A DNA stretch of 64,000 nucleotides from an uncultured Planktomarina sp. (GCA_905182425.1 CAJJBP010000021.1:1-64000), one strand, 5' to 3'. Counted from the first letter of the stretch, positions 10,387 through 20,519 are shown. Numbers and translations: made by a program. The notes: generated by a model not told the origin, from the sequence alone.

Positions 10387-11768
10387 AGTTTAATACGCTC
10401 GCGAATAAGGGATTTCATTTGCTCAAGGTCATTGGGCATTGCGATTTTTCGCTCTGGTTTATCAAATAAATCTGCAAAACAAAGCGGCAAAGCAGGTCTT
10501 TGCCCAATTGCCACTTCTACAGCATCTGGAAACTTCGCAGGGTGGGCTGTAGCCAAGGTGACCATTGGGCTTGATCCCAGGTTTTCTTCAGCAACCTTCA
10601 CACCAACAGCAGAATGTGGGCATAATATTTCACCTGTATGTTCAAAAATACTTTTAATGGTGTCAGCAGTTTCTATTTCAGCGCTGCGACCACTGTCAAA
10701 ATGTTCGCGCAGAACTTCCAGCGCCCCTTGGCTAATCCCAAAACCGCCTTTTTTTATCTCTCCCATAAGCTGCGCCACAGCATCCCCATTACGGTTATAG
10801 GCGTCAAACAAGGCCCGTTCAAAATTAGATGATAATTCAATATCCATTGATGGCGTAATTGTTGGATAAACTTTGTCTGTATCATAGCGGCCAGTACTAA
10901 TAGCACGGTGCAGGATATCATTGCGGTTGGTCGCTACTATCAAACGATCAATCGGCAAGCCCATTCGCTTTGCAATGTAGCCTGCAAAAATATCACCAAA
11001 ATTACCTGTTGGCACGGTGAATGAAATCTTACGATGTGGCGCACCCAGCGACACCGCCGCACTAAAATAATAAACTACCTGAGCCAAAACTCGCGCCCAA
11101 TTAATTGAATTCACTCCTGCCAGACGCACTCCGTCTCGAAAATCAAAATCGTTAAACATGTCTTTTAACATTGCTTGGCAAGTATCGAATGTACCCTCCA
11201 TCGCAATTGCATGGACATTTGACTCTGTTGGTGTCGTCATCTGTCGGCGCTGTACATCAGAAACGCGGCCGTCTGGAAACAAGATAAATACATTTGCGGC
11301 TTCAAGTCCTCGGAACGCCTCAATGGCAGCCGAACCCGTGTCGCCAGAAGTGGCTCCAACAATCGTAACTTGCTTGTTGTGACGTCTAAGCGCTGTCTGA
11401 AATAGCTGACCAATAAGTTGCATCGCAAAATCTTTGAAAGCCAAAGTTGGCCCATGGAACAGCTCAAGAAGGTGGTGATTTGGGCCTAATTGAACCAAAG
11501 GTGCACGCGCTGCATGTCCAAATCCCGAATAGGCCGTTTGAATTGCATCACCCAGGTCTTCATTAGAGAAACTGTCACCTACAAATGGTTGCATAACGCG
11601 CAGGGCTATTTCCTCATAGGGCAATCCTGCCAAAGCCACGATATCAGGATGTTTCATCATCGGGATAGTTTCCGGAACATATAAGCCCCCATCACGGGCC
11701 AAACCTGTTAACATCGCTTCTTCAAAATTTAATACAGGTGCATTACCGCGTGTAGATATGTATTTCAT
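10383..11768 (-). CDS. thrC: Threonine synthase
   Basis: A PLP enzyme of 461 residues that converts O-phosphohomoserine to threonine, the last step of threonine synthesis, in the cytosol. The PLP lysine is K112 in the motif HGPTLAFKDFAMQ; the phosphate-binding loop TSGDTGSAA and the family segment VPTGNFGDIFAGY are both present. The ATG at 11768 is chosen over the upstream extension to 11795, because it begins the usual MKYISTRG N-terminus and has an AAGGT SD inside GTTAAGGTTACGCTC. It starts 10 nt after the SURF1 stop, so it is co-transcribed with the cytochrome oxidase assembly genes, a known arrangement in this group. Confidence 0.95.
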   Translation of the reverse strand: MKYISTRGNAPVLNFEEAMLTGLARDGGLYVPETIPMMKHPDIVALAGLPYEEIALRVMQPFVGDSFSNEDLGDAIQTAYSGFGHAARAPLVQLGPNHHLLELFHGPTLAFKDFAMQLIGQLFQTALRRHNKQVTIVGATSGDTGSAAIEAFRGLEAANVFILFPDGRVSDVQRRQMTTPTESNVHAIAMEGTFDTCQAMLKDMFNDFDFRDGVRLAGVNSINWARVLAQVVYYFSAAVSLGAPHRKISFTVPTGNFGDIFAGYIAKRMGLPIDRLIVATNRNDILHRAISTGRYDTDKVYPTITPSMDIELSSNFERALFDAYNRNGDAVAQLMGEIKKGGFGISQGALEVLREHFDSGRSAEIETADTIKSIFEHTGEILCPHSAVGVKVAEENLGSSPMVTLATAHPAKFPDAVEVAIGQRPALPLCFADLFDKPERKIAMPNDLEQMKSLIRERIKL

Positions 11769-11778
11769 GAGCGTAACC

Positions 11779-12456
11779 TTAACTTTGCGAGTCACGGGAT
11801 CGGTAAAGGAAATATCCGCTCATTCCAAGCCAGATTATGGCCAACGAGAACCAAGTAACTGCGTATTGCAGGTGATCGTTTGGAATGCCGGCAACATCAA
11901 CCGGCAAAGCTGTTGCTTTCTCTTTAACAAATGAGCTGTCTCGCAAAACCAACAATATGGGCTCAGTGCTAAGTTCTGCTGCCAACGTTGCCACATCCCG
12001 CGAGAACCAAATATTCGCATCAACATCATTTTCCGGAGTGAAACCATCTATTTCTGAAGGCCAATGTAAGTTCCCAATCAACTCGCCAATACCCGCAGGG
12101 GTAGCAGGCATTTGAGCCCTAACCGAAACAAACCCCCGATCAACAAGAATTTGACGACCATCTTCAGTCTCTAGTTTTGTAATCAAACGATAACCAGCAC
12201 CGTATAATTTTTGAGACACGAGAATACGTAGGGTCTCGCCTTTGTATTGACCCAATACACGCACCGACAAAAGGCTGTCCACTTGTTCCGAAACGACAGC
12301 CGGCAAAGCACGCGCGGGCGCGCTTACCTTGGCTTCGATGTTTTCCAGAACAGATATTTTCCATGATAAGCGTTGAACCTGCCAAATACCTAGGCTAAGC
12401 AAAAGTGCTGAGCCTAAAACTCCAATAACTGACATACCCCAAAATCGCATATTCAC
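11779..12456 (-). CDS. SURF1-family cytochrome oxidase assembly protein
   Basis: A 225-residue membrane protein with a TM helix at each end (about residues 8-28 and 197-217) and a periplasmic domain between them, which is the SURF1 layout. The conserved start of the domain LGIWQVQRLSWK and the motif ILVDRGFVS are visible; the C-terminal NDHLQYAVTWFSLA is a hallmark of the family. SURF1 proteins help insert heme a into subunit I of aa3-type oxidase. It lies downstream of ctaE with a hairpin in the 89 bp gap, and directly before thrC. Confidence 0.92.
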   Translation of the reverse strand: MNMRFWGMSVIGVLGSALLLSLGIWQVQRLSWKISVLENIEAKVSAPARALPAVVSEQVDSLLSVRVLGQYKGETLRILVSQKLYGAGYRLITKLETEDGRQILVDRGFVSVRAQMPATPAGIGELIGNLHWPSEIDGFTPENDVDANIWFSRDVATLAAELSTEPILLVLRDSSFVKEKATALPVDVAGIPNDHLQYAVTWFSLAIIWLGMSGYFLYRSRDSQS

Positions 12457-12466
12457 CTCAAAATCA

Positions 12467-12493
12467 TAAAAGGGCAGCTTATAGCCGCCCTTT
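12467..12493 (-). terminator. Hairpin after ctaE
   Basis: Read on the minus strand, AAAGGGC and GCCCTTT form a stem with an inner GGC/GCT extension, followed by TTATGATTTT. It lies between ctaE and the SURF1 gene and could be a weak or leaky intrinsic terminator that lowers expression of the downstream genes relative to the oxidase subunits. Confidence 0.55.
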
Positions 12494-12545
12494 AAAATTT
12501 ACTATAATGGCTCTCAGACAAAGCTAGCAGCCAATTTCTAACCAA

Positions 12546-13349
12546 TTAGCCAGCCCAAAGATAAACGGCGGCAAATAAGAACAACCAAACTACGTCTACA
12601 AAATGCCAGTACCAAGCTGCAGCCTCAAACCCCACATGGTTTTTCGTAGTAAAATGGCCACGTGTGACGCGCATTAGGCAGACAAACAGAAAGATTGTCC
12701 CAATCAAAACGTGCATACCGTGAAAGCCCGTTGCCATGAAAAAGTTGGCAAATGTTATTTCACCAGAAAACGTCCACCCATCGACAACGATCAGTTCTCG
12801 GTATTCATACGCCTGAAATGCTGTGAAAATAGCACCTAAAACAATTGCAAGAATCAAGCCATTGCGCAGATCTTTACGATTATCTTCGTGCGCTAGCGCA
12901 TGATGCGCCCAAGTTGCGGCACAACCGGAAAGCAACAACAACAATGTATTAATCAGTGGCAGTTCCCATGGGTTAATGTGGTGATACTCAGGCTTCAAAT
13001 ATTCAGTGCCCATATATTCATACATCGGATAGAGCTGGTGTTTAAAAAAGCTCCAGAACCATGCTGAGAAAAACATAACTTCTGACATAATGAATAGAAT
13101 AAAGCCGTAGCGAAGGCCAATTTGAACAACCGGCGTGTGGTCGCCAACGTGACTTTCAGCAACAATTTCACTCCACCATGCGTACATGATGTAAAGCACG
13201 CCAACAAAGCCTGCTAGGAACATCCATGGACCACTCTCATGCATCCATTGGATTGCACCAGTTAACATTACTAGAGCTGCTAAAGCACCCAAAAGTGGAT
13301 TCAGTGATGGTGGTAGGATATGATAATCGTGGTTCTTTTCATGTGCCAT
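12546..13349 (-). CDS. ctaE: Cytochrome c oxidase subunit III
   Basis: A 267-residue polytopic protein, seven helices by hydropathy, of the heme-copper oxidase subunit III family. Family segments seen: the N-terminal [20 protein letters not shown], the motif [10 protein letters not shown] in helix III, the conserved [16 protein letters not shown], and the C-terminus [22 protein letters not shown]. Subunit III stabilises the proton-pumping core of aa3 oxidase in the inner membrane. It is the last oxidase subunit gene of the operon, 18 nt after ctaG. Subunit I (ctaD) is not in the window; in Rhodobacterales it is normally encoded elsewhere. Confidence 0.97.
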   Translation of the reverse strand: MAHEKNHDYHILPPSLNPLLGALAALVMLTGAIQWMHESGPWMFLAGFVGVLYIMYAWWSEIVAESHVGDHTPVVQIGLRYGFILFIMSEVMFFSAWFWSFFKHQLYPMYEYMGTEYLKPEYHHINPWELPLINTLLLLLSGCAATWAHHALAHEDNRKDLRNGLILAIVLGAIFTAFQAYEYRELIVVDGWTFSGEITFANFFMATGFHGMHVLIGTIFLFVCLMRVTRGHFTTKNHVGFEAAAWYWHFVDVVWLFLFAAVYLWAG

Positions 13350-13367
13350 AGATGGGCCTCGTCGAAC

Positions 13368-13937
13368 TTAGTTTCGTTGTATGGGTGGTTCGATCTGCAA
13401 TGAGGCTTGCACCTCAGGCAGATCAATTTCATAGAAAGTATACGACAAAGTGATCGTATGAATATACTTGCCTTCGTAATCATCCACAATTTCTGGATCA
13501 ACATAGAAGGTGACCGGCATTTGAACTCGTTCACCAGGTTGCAAAACCTGCTCTTCAAAGCAGAAGCAATCGATTTTGGTAAAGAATCCTCCCGCTTGAT
13601 ATGGTGTAACGTTATAACTTGCAGATCCTGCGATAGGACGATCTGTCGGATTGTAGGCTTCGTAGAAAGCTAAACCTGTTTGGCCTACCTTGATATCCAT
13701 TGAGCGTGATACCGGTGTAAAACTCCACTCCATTTTACGCTCAACAGATGCATCAAAACGGATAGTAATTTTATCCTCAAGCACTGTATCACTGCCAACT
13801 TCAGCTGTGGTCGTAACACCTCCAAATCCCGTAATGCGGCAGAACCAGTCATAGAAAGGCACACTGGCCCAAGCCAAGCCTCCCATAATGAGAACCAGGG
13901 CCACAGTCTGGGATAATGTCTTGTACTGCGGCCTCAT
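13368..13937 (-). CDS. ctaG: Cytochrome c oxidase assembly protein CtaG (Cox11)
   Basis: A 189-residue Cox11-type copper chaperone. It has one N-terminal TM anchor (about residues 10-28) and a periplasmic immunoglobulin-like domain with the copper-binding motif CFCFEEQ in the conserved KIDCFCFEEQ, followed by PGERVQMPVTFYVDP. It delivers copper to the CuB site of subunit I. Its start overlaps the stop of the preceding 64-residue gene by 4 nt, so the order ctaB-coxF-ctaG-ctaE is tightly coupled. Confidence 0.95.
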   Translation of the reverse strand: MRPQYKTLSQTVALVLIMGGLAWASVPFYDWFCRITGFGGVTTTAEVGSDTVLEDKITIRFDASVERKMEWSFTPVSRSMDIKVGQTGLAFYEAYNPTDRPIAGSASYNVTPYQAGGFFTKIDCFCFEEQVLQPGERVQMPVTFYVDPEIVDDYEGKYIHTITLSYTFYEIDLPEVQASLQIEPPIQRN

Positions 13938-14128
13938 TCAGACGCCCCTTCAGTCAGGGTGGGACGTGGAGCATGGTCGTAACCTTCAACGGGGCCTGCA
14001 TTAGTTAGCTTTACCAGGCTCAAAATCATGATCAGCCCAATGAACAACACCAAGCAAATCGCAACGCCCAAGTTTTGACTGCGACGCTTTTTATGGACTG
14101 CACTATCGATATGAAAACTCATGACCAT
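13934..14128 (-). CDS. Small membrane protein of the cox operon (CoxF-like)
   Basis: A 64-residue protein with one TM helix (about residues 20-42, LGVAICLVLFIGLIMILSLV) flanked by a basic N-terminus (KKRRSQN) and a short polar periplasmic tail. It sits between ctaB and ctaG, overlapping both (10 nt with ctaB, 4 nt with ctaG). Small single-helix proteins at this place in alphaproteobacterial oxidase operons are known as CoxF or cytochrome oxidase assembly protein; the identification rests on position and topology rather than on a catalytic motif. Start could be at residue 3 (MSFHID). Confidence 0.8.
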   Translation of the reverse strand: MVMSFHIDSAVHKKRRSQNLGVAICLVLFIGLIMILSLVKLTNAGPVEGYDHAPRPTLTEGASE

Positions 14129-15054
14129 CCTCCAAAACCGTAGGGCGTTAAAAGCGTTTCTACCAAAATCGCAAAAAAATGTATAAAAAGATAAAAAAGT
14201 GAAAACTTAAAAAAAGAACGTTCAACCTTGAAATCATCTGCCTCAGCATCAACTTCATCGCGTCGCCAAATTCGTACTGCGTCTTTCACCACAATGACAT
14301 TACATACCAACGTTACCAAAAGATAAATTAAACCACCAACTGATGTGAAGGCCAAACCAACAGCTAAAGAAGCCTGCAAAATAGCATAAGCCAAGATATG
14401 CCGCCGTGTGCTGGGGCGGCCATGTGTTACGGTGAGCATTGGAACTTTTGCATCGTCATAATCTGATCGCATAAACAGGGCCAAAGCCCAAAAATGTGGT
14501 GGGGTCCACATAAAGATCAAAGCAAACATCAAAATAGCTTCGATCGAAACCGAACCCGTCGCTGCAACCCAACCTATAAGCGGAGGAAACGCGCCTGCCG
14601 CGCCGCCAATAACAATATTTTGAGGCGTCGCACGTTTGAGCCAAATCGTGTATATTACTACATAAAAGAAGATGGTAAATGCCAACCAAGCAGCTGCGTG
14701 CCAATTGGCGGCTAGTCCCAGCATGACGACAGACATCCCAGACAAAGCTGCACCCATCGATAAGGCCGCTTCAGGTGTTGTGCGCCCTGAAGGAATTGGG
14801 CGCAACTTTGTTCGGCGCATGACAGCGTCGATATCCGCATCCCACCACATGTTTAGAGCCCCAGAGGCGCCAGCACCAATTGCGATAAACAAAATAGCAG
14901 CAAAAGCTTCAACCGGGTGCAAAGACACAGGCGCCGCCATCAAACCAACAAAAGCTGTGAAAACCACCAAAGACATCACACGCGGTTTCATTAAAGCTAT
15001 ATAGTCACCAAATACTGGTTCGTGATCTGGGTTAAGGCTCTGCACATTTGTCAT
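14119..15054 (-). CDS. ctaB: Heme O synthase (protoheme IX farnesyltransferase)
   Basis: A 311-residue UbiA-type prenyltransferase with about nine TM helices. It transfers farnesyl to heme b to give heme O, the precursor of heme A for the aa3 oxidase. The first aspartate-rich motif is visible in NMWWDADIDAVMRRTKLRPIPSGR-like sequence (N, D, D ligands for Mg-pyrophosphate), and the second in the loop FMRSDYDDAKVPML. It lies 22 nt downstream of ctaC and overlaps the small CoxF-like gene, as expected for the operon. Confidence 0.96.
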   Translation of the reverse strand: MTNVQSLNPDHEPVFGDYIALMKPRVMSLVVFTAFVGLMAAPVSLHPVEAFAAILFIAIGAGASGALNMWWDADIDAVMRRTKLRPIPSGRTTPEAALSMGAALSGMSVVMLGLAANWHAAAWLAFTIFFYVVIYTIWLKRATPQNIVIGGAAGAFPPLIGWVAATGSVSIEAILMFALIFMWTPPHFWALALFMRSDYDDAKVPMLTVTHGRPSTRRHILAYAILQASLAVGLAFTSVGGLIYLLVTLVCNVIVVKDAVRIWRRDEVDAEADDFKVERSFFKFSLFYLFIHFFAILVETLLTPYGFGGWS

Positions 15055-15076
15055 TTAAATTGCTACCTATCAGGGC

Positions 15077-15925
15077 TTAATTAGATGCCAGTTGAACAGA
15101 TTGCGGAATACCCGCGTACTCTTCGATAGCACCAACCAACCACTCTTCATACTGCTCTTGGCTGACAACTTTTACTGTTATTGGCATGTAAGCATGCTGA
15201 AGACCGCATAATTCTGAACACTGCCCAAAATAAACGCCTTCTTTTTCGGCAGCAAACCAAAGCTGTGCTAAGCGCCCTGGAACTGCATCTTGCTTCACAC
15301 CAAACGCTGGTATTGTCCAAGCGTGAATTACATCCGCACCGGTCAACTGCATCACGATTGTGGCACCCACAGGAACTACAACTGACGTATCAGTCGCCAA
15401 AAGATACTCATCAGGTGCGTAGCCGTATTCAGCCAATTCGTCTTTTTGAAGCAGCACGCTGTCAAAACCAAATCCGTGATCAACATATTCGTAGCCCCAG
15501 TACCATTGGTTTCCAGTGACCTTAATTGTAATGTCAGCTTTTGGAATTTCTTGTTGCTTAAACAATATGGGTAACGAAAAGACACCTATTACCACCAATA
15601 TAATGACTGGAAGGACCGTCCACAAAACCTCTACAACGGAATTATGTGTAAAAGTGCCTGGCGTCTTGTTGCGGCTGGCGTGAAACTTCCATGCGGCATA
15701 AGCCAGCAAAGCCGTTACGAAAACAGATATTGCTGTGATTATCCACAGTAGAAATGTATCTAGCCAGACAACATCTCGCATTAGCTCTGTTGCGGCATAC
15801 TGAAAGCCAATACCCATTGGTTCCGGCTTGCCAATTGTTTCCAAGCCTGGAAAGGTTTCTTGAGCTTGAGCGATTCCGCCCGTTGATACTATTGCTGCAC
15901 TCCACAGAGACGTCAGAATTCGCAT
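15077..15925 (-). CDS. ctaC: Cytochrome c oxidase subunit II
   Basis: A 282-residue protein with an N-terminal signal sequence (residues 1-22, cleaved after AQA), two TM helices (about 57-78 and 102-122) and a periplasmic cupredoxin domain. The CuA ligands are all present: H201, C236, E238, C240, H244 and M247, within GQCSELCGLQHAYM. The aromatic patch NQWYWGYEY at 139-147 is the electron entry region from cytochrome c. It is the first gene of the oxidase operon; the 186 bp upstream of it are shared with the divergent tldD gene and must contain both promoters. Confidence 0.97.
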   Translation of the reverse strand: MRILTSLWSAAIVSTGGIAQAQETFPGLETIGKPEPMGIGFQYAATELMRDVVWLDTFLLWIITAISVFVTALLAYAAWKFHASRNKTPGTFTHNSVVEVLWTVLPVIILVVIGVFSLPILFKQQEIPKADITIKVTGNQWYWGYEYVDHGFGFDSVLLQKDELAEYGYAPDEYLLATDTSVVVPVGATIVMQLTGADVIHAWTIPAFGVKQDAVPGRLAQLWFAAEKEGVYFGQCSELCGLQHAYMPITVKVVSQEQYEEWLVGAIEEYAGIPQSVQLASN

Positions 15926-16111
15926 GTTCTACCCTATGTTTTTAGCGCTGTTGCGCAGTGAGCCGCACAAGTGTGCGACAATGATTGTAATTTATCTTGC
16001 ATCAATCATATCATAAGCCTGCACGCAATTGGTTGATCCGCGTCAAAGGGACGCCAGAGGCAAAATTCACACGCGAAATTCATTTTTCGCACTAATAACT
16101 CAAGGAATTCC

Positions 16112-17539
16112 ATGACTGACTCCCCTTTTCGTCCGTTTGAAACCCATCTCGACCGAGATACCGCACGCAAGATCTTGAAAAATGCATTAGTTGGCGCTGA
16201 CGATGGCGAACTATTTTTTGAACGCGCCAGATCAGAAGTACTATCGTTTGATGATGGACGTTTGCGAACGTCAAGTTTCGATGCTTCTGAGGGATTTGGT
16301 CTTCGGGCGGTCCAAGGCGAAACTATCGGATATGCTCACTCCACGGAAATATCAGAGCAAGCCATAAAACGGGCTGTTGGAACAGTACGCCTAGCCATTG
16401 ATACAAGTGTAGATTTTGGAAATCTGGCATCTGTCCCCCAGGCTACCAACCGTAAGTTGTACAGTGATCATAATCCATTGGGTGATGCTGCTTTCCCAGC
16501 AAAAATCGAGATCCTTCAAGAGATGAATTCCTTTGCACGCGGGTTGGACAAGCGAGTTGTTCAGGTTTCAGCCACAATTGCCGCCTCACATCAGGAAATA
16601 GTGATACTACGCCCCAATGGTCCAGATGTAACCGACACCCGGCCAATGGTTCGAATGAATGTCTCTATCATCGTCGAGCAAGATGGCCATCGCCAAACCG
16701 GAAACGTTGGCGGCGGCGGGCGCTATGCGCTTACAGGGATGTTGGAGCCAGAGCATTGGAAACCACTAATACAAGAGTCACTTCGCATCGCAGTATTAAA
16801 TCTTAGCGCTATTCCGGCGCCGGCCGGCGTCATGGATGTAGCACTTGGAGCAGGTTGGCCTGGGATTTTACTACACGAGGCGATCGGGCACGGCTTGGAA
16901 GGTGATTTTAACCGAAAAGGAACATCAGCATTTTCAGGCCTTCTCGGACAACGAATAGCATCGCCCGGCGTGACAGTTTTAGACGATGGAACCATCCCTG
17001 ATCGCCGTGGCTCAATCACCATAGATGATGAAGGCACGCCTAGCGCCAAAAATACTTTGATCGAAGATGGGGTTCTGGTGGGTTATATGCAAGACCGGCA
17101 AAACGCACGCTTAATGGGGGTCGAACCAACAGGAAACGGTCGCCGCCAAAGTTACGCGCATGCTCCGATGCCAAGAATGACAAACACATACATGCTGGGA
17201 GGCGCCTCTGAACCTAGCGATATGGTCGCAGATATTAAAAATGGAATTTACGCAGTTGGATTTGGCGGTGGGCAAGTCGATATCACGAATGGAAAATTCG
17301 TCTTTTCTTGCACAGAAGCTTATGTGGTCAAAAATGGCAAAATTGGAGCTCCTGTTAAAGGTGCCACGCTTATTGGAGATGGCGCAACCGCATTGCGTCA
17401 GATTCGAGGTATCGGCAACGATATGAAGTTAGATGACGGCGTTGGCAATTGCGGTAAGCAAGGCCAGTGGGTACCAGTTGGTGTTGGCCAGCCTTCATTA
17501 CTTATAGGAGGTTTAACCGTAGGCGGATCAGTCACATAA
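16112..17539 (+). CDS. tldD: Metalloprotease TldD
   Basis: A 475-residue TldD. The zinc motif HEAIGHGLEGD starts at residue 255 (H255, E256, H260), as in the family, with the distal cysteine expected in the conserved GKFVFSCTEAYVVKNGKI segment. TldD acts with TldE/PmbA to degrade unfolded peptides and to process modified peptides, and it was first described as a modulator of DNA gyrase; the partner TldE gene is not in the window. It is divergent from ctaC, which is the usual place for it in Rhodobacteraceae. A likely terminator follows at 17566. Confidence 0.96.
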   Translation: MTDSPFRPFETHLDRDTARKILKNALVGADDGELFFERARSEVLSFDDGRLRTSSFDASEGFGLRAVQGETIGYAHSTEISEQAIKRAVGTVRLAIDTSVDFGNLASVPQATNRKLYSDHNPLGDAAFPAKIEILQEMNSFARGLDKRVVQVSATIAASHQEIVILRPNGPDVTDTRPMVRMNVSIIVEQDGHRQTGNVGGGGRYALTGMLEPEHWKPLIQESLRIAVLNLSAIPAPAGVMDVALGAGWPGILLHEAIGHGLEGDFNRKGTSAFSGLLGQRIASPGVTVLDDGTIPDRRGSITIDDEGTPSAKNTLIEDGVLVGYMQDRQNARLMGVEPTGNGRRQSYAHAPMPRMTNTYMLGGASEPSDMVADIKNGIYAVGFGGGQVDITNGKFVFSCTEAYVVKNGKIGAPVKGATLIGDGATALRQIRGIGNDMKLDDGVGNCGKQGQWVPVGVGQPSLLIGGLTVGGSVT

Positions 17540-17565
17540 TTTATCCAATTCACTTTGCGAAGGCC

Positions 17566-17597
17566 GCATGATTAAAAAAATCGTGCTTCTTTTTCTA
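17566..17597 (+). terminator. Intrinsic terminator after tldD
   Basis: GCATGATT and AATCGTGC form an 8 bp stem (one G-U pair) around an A-rich loop, followed by TTCTTTTTC. It lies 27 nt after the tldD stop. Confidence 0.7.
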
Positions 17598-17842
17598 GAA
17601 TATTCTATTTGGCACTAAGAAGTAGCGGATAAATTAATTAAGGTGCCTGAAAATTCAGCAGCAACAAGTGCATTTTCTGGTTACGAAACTGTAGCCTGAA
17701 GATGTGATTAAACGGCATTGAGGACGTTTAATTTAGAAAACTTAACAATATTAAATCAAGTTTTTTCGCTAGTATCCATTGACAAATTGCCATCAGGCCT
17801 CCCTTTTGGCAAAACTATTTATCTAGAAAAGCAGGGTAACCC
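17598..17842. other. Intergenic leader upstream of topA
   Basis: Together with the terminator this forms a 303 bp gap. AT-rich sequence without an ORF. It should contain the topA promoter; a possible SD (GCAGGGTAA) lies just before ATG 17843. No dprA remnant was seen, although that gene often precedes topA. Confidence 0.4.
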
Positions 17843-20404
17843 ATGGCTGTCGTTGTTGTAGAATCTCCTGCTAAGGCCAAGACAATAAACAGTTATCTTG
17901 GGCCTGGCTTTACAGTTTTGGCGTCTTATGGCCATGTTCGTGATTTACCGCCAAAGGATGGTTCGGTTGATCCAAACAATGATTTTGACATGGTTTGGGA
18001 AGTTGGCACCACAAGTAAAAAGCATGTGAAAGCAATTGCTGATGCATTAAAAGAAGACAACGAGTTGATCCTTGCAACAGATCCAGATCGTGAGGGTGAA
18101 GCGATTAGTTGGCATCTCCAAGAGACGCTCACTAAGCGTCGCGCTATTAAGAAAGATACCCCAGTCAGCCGCGTAGTATTTAACGCTATTACCAAAACAG
18201 CCGTCACAGAAGCAATGAAAAATCCACGCCAAGTAGATATGGAGTTGGTTGAAGCGTACCTTGCCCGGCGTGCATTGGATTACTTGGTCGGCTTCAAACT
18301 GTCTCCCGTTCTATGGCGCCGCCTTCCTGGAGCAAAGTCTGCGGGCCGTGTCCAGTCTGTATGCTTACGTTTGATCGTTGAGCGGGAAATGGAAATTGAA
18401 GCATTTAATGCTCGCGAATACTGGAGTGTGGTAGCGTTAATGACGACACCGCGCGGTCAAACCTTTGACGCACGTCTTATAACACTTGGCGGAAAAAAGC
18501 TTGATAAATTTGATCTGGCAAATGCCACCGAAGCCGAATTGGCCTTGCAAGCTGTGAAAAGCAGGGATCTATCTGCCGCATCTATTGAAGCAAAACCTGC
18601 CAACCGCAACCCTTCAGCACCGTTTATGACGTCAACTCTACAGCAAGAGGCCAGCCGCAAATTCGGAATGGGAGCGCGGCAAACAATGTCGGCGGCACAA
18701 AGGCTTTATGAAGCGGGCTATATCACATACATGCGCACAGATGGCATCGATATGGCCCCTGAAGCCGTCAGTGACACACGAGGAGCCATTAGCGATCGCT
18801 ACGGTGATAAGTATGTTCCATCTTCTCCACGTGTATACAAAAATAAAGCGAAGAATGCTCAAGAGGCACACGAATGTATTCGTCCGACCGAAATGAAGCA
18901 AGCACCAAATGGCCTGAACATAACTGACGCAGATCAGAGAAAACTTTATGACCTAATCTGGAAACGCACCATTGCCAGCCAAATGGAAGCAGCCAGAATG
19001 GAGCGAACGACTGTTGAAATCACTAGTGCTGATGGTCAGGTTGGCCTGCGCGCTACTGGTCAAGTTGTTTTGTTTGATGGATTTATGCGCGTCTATGAGG
19101 AAGGCCGTGACGATAGCGTTATTGATGACAGTGACAAACACTTACCGCAGATTTCAGCGCAAGAGGCACTTATCAAAAATTCGGTTGAGCAAGAACAACA
19201 TTTTACGCAGCCTCCGCCACGCTACACCGAAGCAAGCTTGGTTAAGCGTATGGAAGAGTTGGGCATTGGGCGACCCTCCACCTATGCGTCAGTCGTGACC
19301 ACTATCCAAGATCGAGACTATGTAAAAAAAGAGAAGAACCGGCTTATACCTGAGGATAAAGGCCGTCTTGTAACCGCTTTCTTAAGTAATTTCTTTAAAC
19401 GCTATGTGGAATATGAATTTACAGCCAACCTTGAAAACGAGCTGGATGATGTTTCCGCTGGTACACGTCAATACCGTAATGTTTTAGATCGGTTCTGGAA
19501 AGATTTCAAAGTTTCAATTGATGAAGCAATGGATCAATCCATCACCGAAGTTCTAGAAAAAATTAATACTGTTCTGGAACCCCATCTATTCCCAATTGAA
19601 GAGCCAGGAGTAGATCCGCGTGCTTGTAAAAGCTGTGGAAATGGTCGCTTATCAATGCGTACTGCCCGCTCAGGTGGAGCATTTATTGGTTGCTCCAACT
19701 ACCCAGATTGCCGATTTACGCGTCCTTTTGGACCTCCGGGGACAGAGAGCAGTGCTATTGGTCCAGACGGCAAACTTCTGGGCCATGACGGTGCAGACGC
19801 TATTAGCCTACGTGACGGCCGTTATGGGCCTTACGTCCAGCGTGGAAATTTGACTGAAGAAAATCCAAAACCACAACGCATGTCTATACCTAAATCGTGG
19901 TCTTTAGATGAATTGGACTTTGAAAAAGCAGTCCAGCTGTTGTCTCTGCCCCGAGAAATTGGTGCACATCCTGAAGATGGTGGGATGATTGAGGCTTCTA
20001 TTGGCAGATTTGGCCCGTATGTTAAACACGGAACCTTGTACGCCAATATAGCCGATATCAACGATGTATGGACTATTGGCATGAACCGCGCTGTTGAGGA
20101 ACTTGCCAAGAAGGCTGCGCGTGGAGGCCGAGGAGCCACCGCAAAACCTATTCATGAGCTTGGCGAACATCCCAGTGAAGGAGGTCCAGTGAATGTGATG
20201 GATGGCCGATATGGTCCATATGTCAAATGGGACAAAGTAAATGCGACGCTGCCAAAGGATTTGGAGCCAGCATTGGTAACTATGGATATCGCCATTGCAC
20301 TGATTGCCGATAAAGCTCCAATAAAGAAGAAGAAAGCTCCAACTAAAAAGAAAGCCCCAACTAAAAAGAAGGTTACCAAAAAAAAATCAACGGTGAAAAA
20401 GTAA
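17843..20404 (+). CDS. topA: DNA topoisomerase I
   Basis: An 853-residue type IA topoisomerase, which relaxes negative supercoils. The Toprim domain opens with VVVESPAKAKTINSYLG (residues 3-19) and has the acidic triad region DPDREGEAISWH. The catalytic tyrosine is Y296 in GYITYMRTDG. The C-terminal part has one four-cysteine zinc ribbon (CKSCGNGRLSMR...GCSNYPDCRF) followed by two or three Toprim-C repeats with the signature GRYGPYV / GRFGPYV. The protein ends in a lysine-rich tail of about 30 residues built on a repeated APTKKK unit, expected to bind DNA nonspecifically; such tails are common in alphaproteobacterial TopA. Complete. Confidence 0.97.
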   Translation: MAVVVVESPAKAKTINSYLGPGFTVLASYGHVRDLPPKDGSVDPNNDFDMVWEVGTTSKKHVKAIADALKEDNELILATDPDREGEAISWHLQETLTKRRAIKKDTPVSRVVFNAITKTAVTEAMKNPRQVDMELVEAYLARRALDYLVGFKLSPVLWRRLPGAKSAGRVQSVCLRLIVEREMEIEAFNAREYWSVVALMTTPRGQTFDARLITLGGKKLDKFDLANATEAELALQAVKSRDLSAASIEAKPANRNPSAPFMTSTLQQEASRKFGMGARQTMSAAQRLYEAGYITYMRTDGIDMAPEAVSDTRGAISDRYGDKYVPSSPRVYKNKAKNAQEAHECIRPTEMKQAPNGLNITDADQRKLYDLIWKRTIASQMEAARMERTTVEITSADGQVGLRATGQVVLFDGFMRVYEEGRDDSVIDDSDKHLPQISAQEALIKNSVEQEQHFTQPPPRYTEASLVKRMEELGIGRPSTYASVVTTIQDRDYVKKEKNRLIPEDKGRLVTAFLSNFFKRYVEYEFTANLENELDDVSAGTRQYRNVLDRFWKDFKVSIDEAMDQSITEVLEKINTVLEPHLFPIEEPGVDPRACKSCGNGRLSMRTARSGGAFIGCSNYPDCRFTRPFGPPGTESSAIGPDGKLLGHDGADAISLRDGRYGPYVQRGNLTEENPKPQRMSIPKSWSLDELDFEKAVQLLSLPREIGAHPEDGGMIEASIGRFGPYVKHGTLYANIADINDVWTIGMNRAVEELAKKAARGGRGATAKPIHELGEHPSEGGPVNVMDGRYGPYVKWDKVNATLPKDLEPALVTMDIAIALIADKAPIKKKKAPTKKKAPTKKKVTKKKSTVKK

Positions 20405-20519
20405 TCTTTGAACTCTGATATAATTAGCCACAACTAGGCGGCGGTTTATAATTCAGCAGCATTATTAATTTTGCATACAAATTTCTATAGCGCCTAAATC
20501 CAGGGATCATTAAACAGGT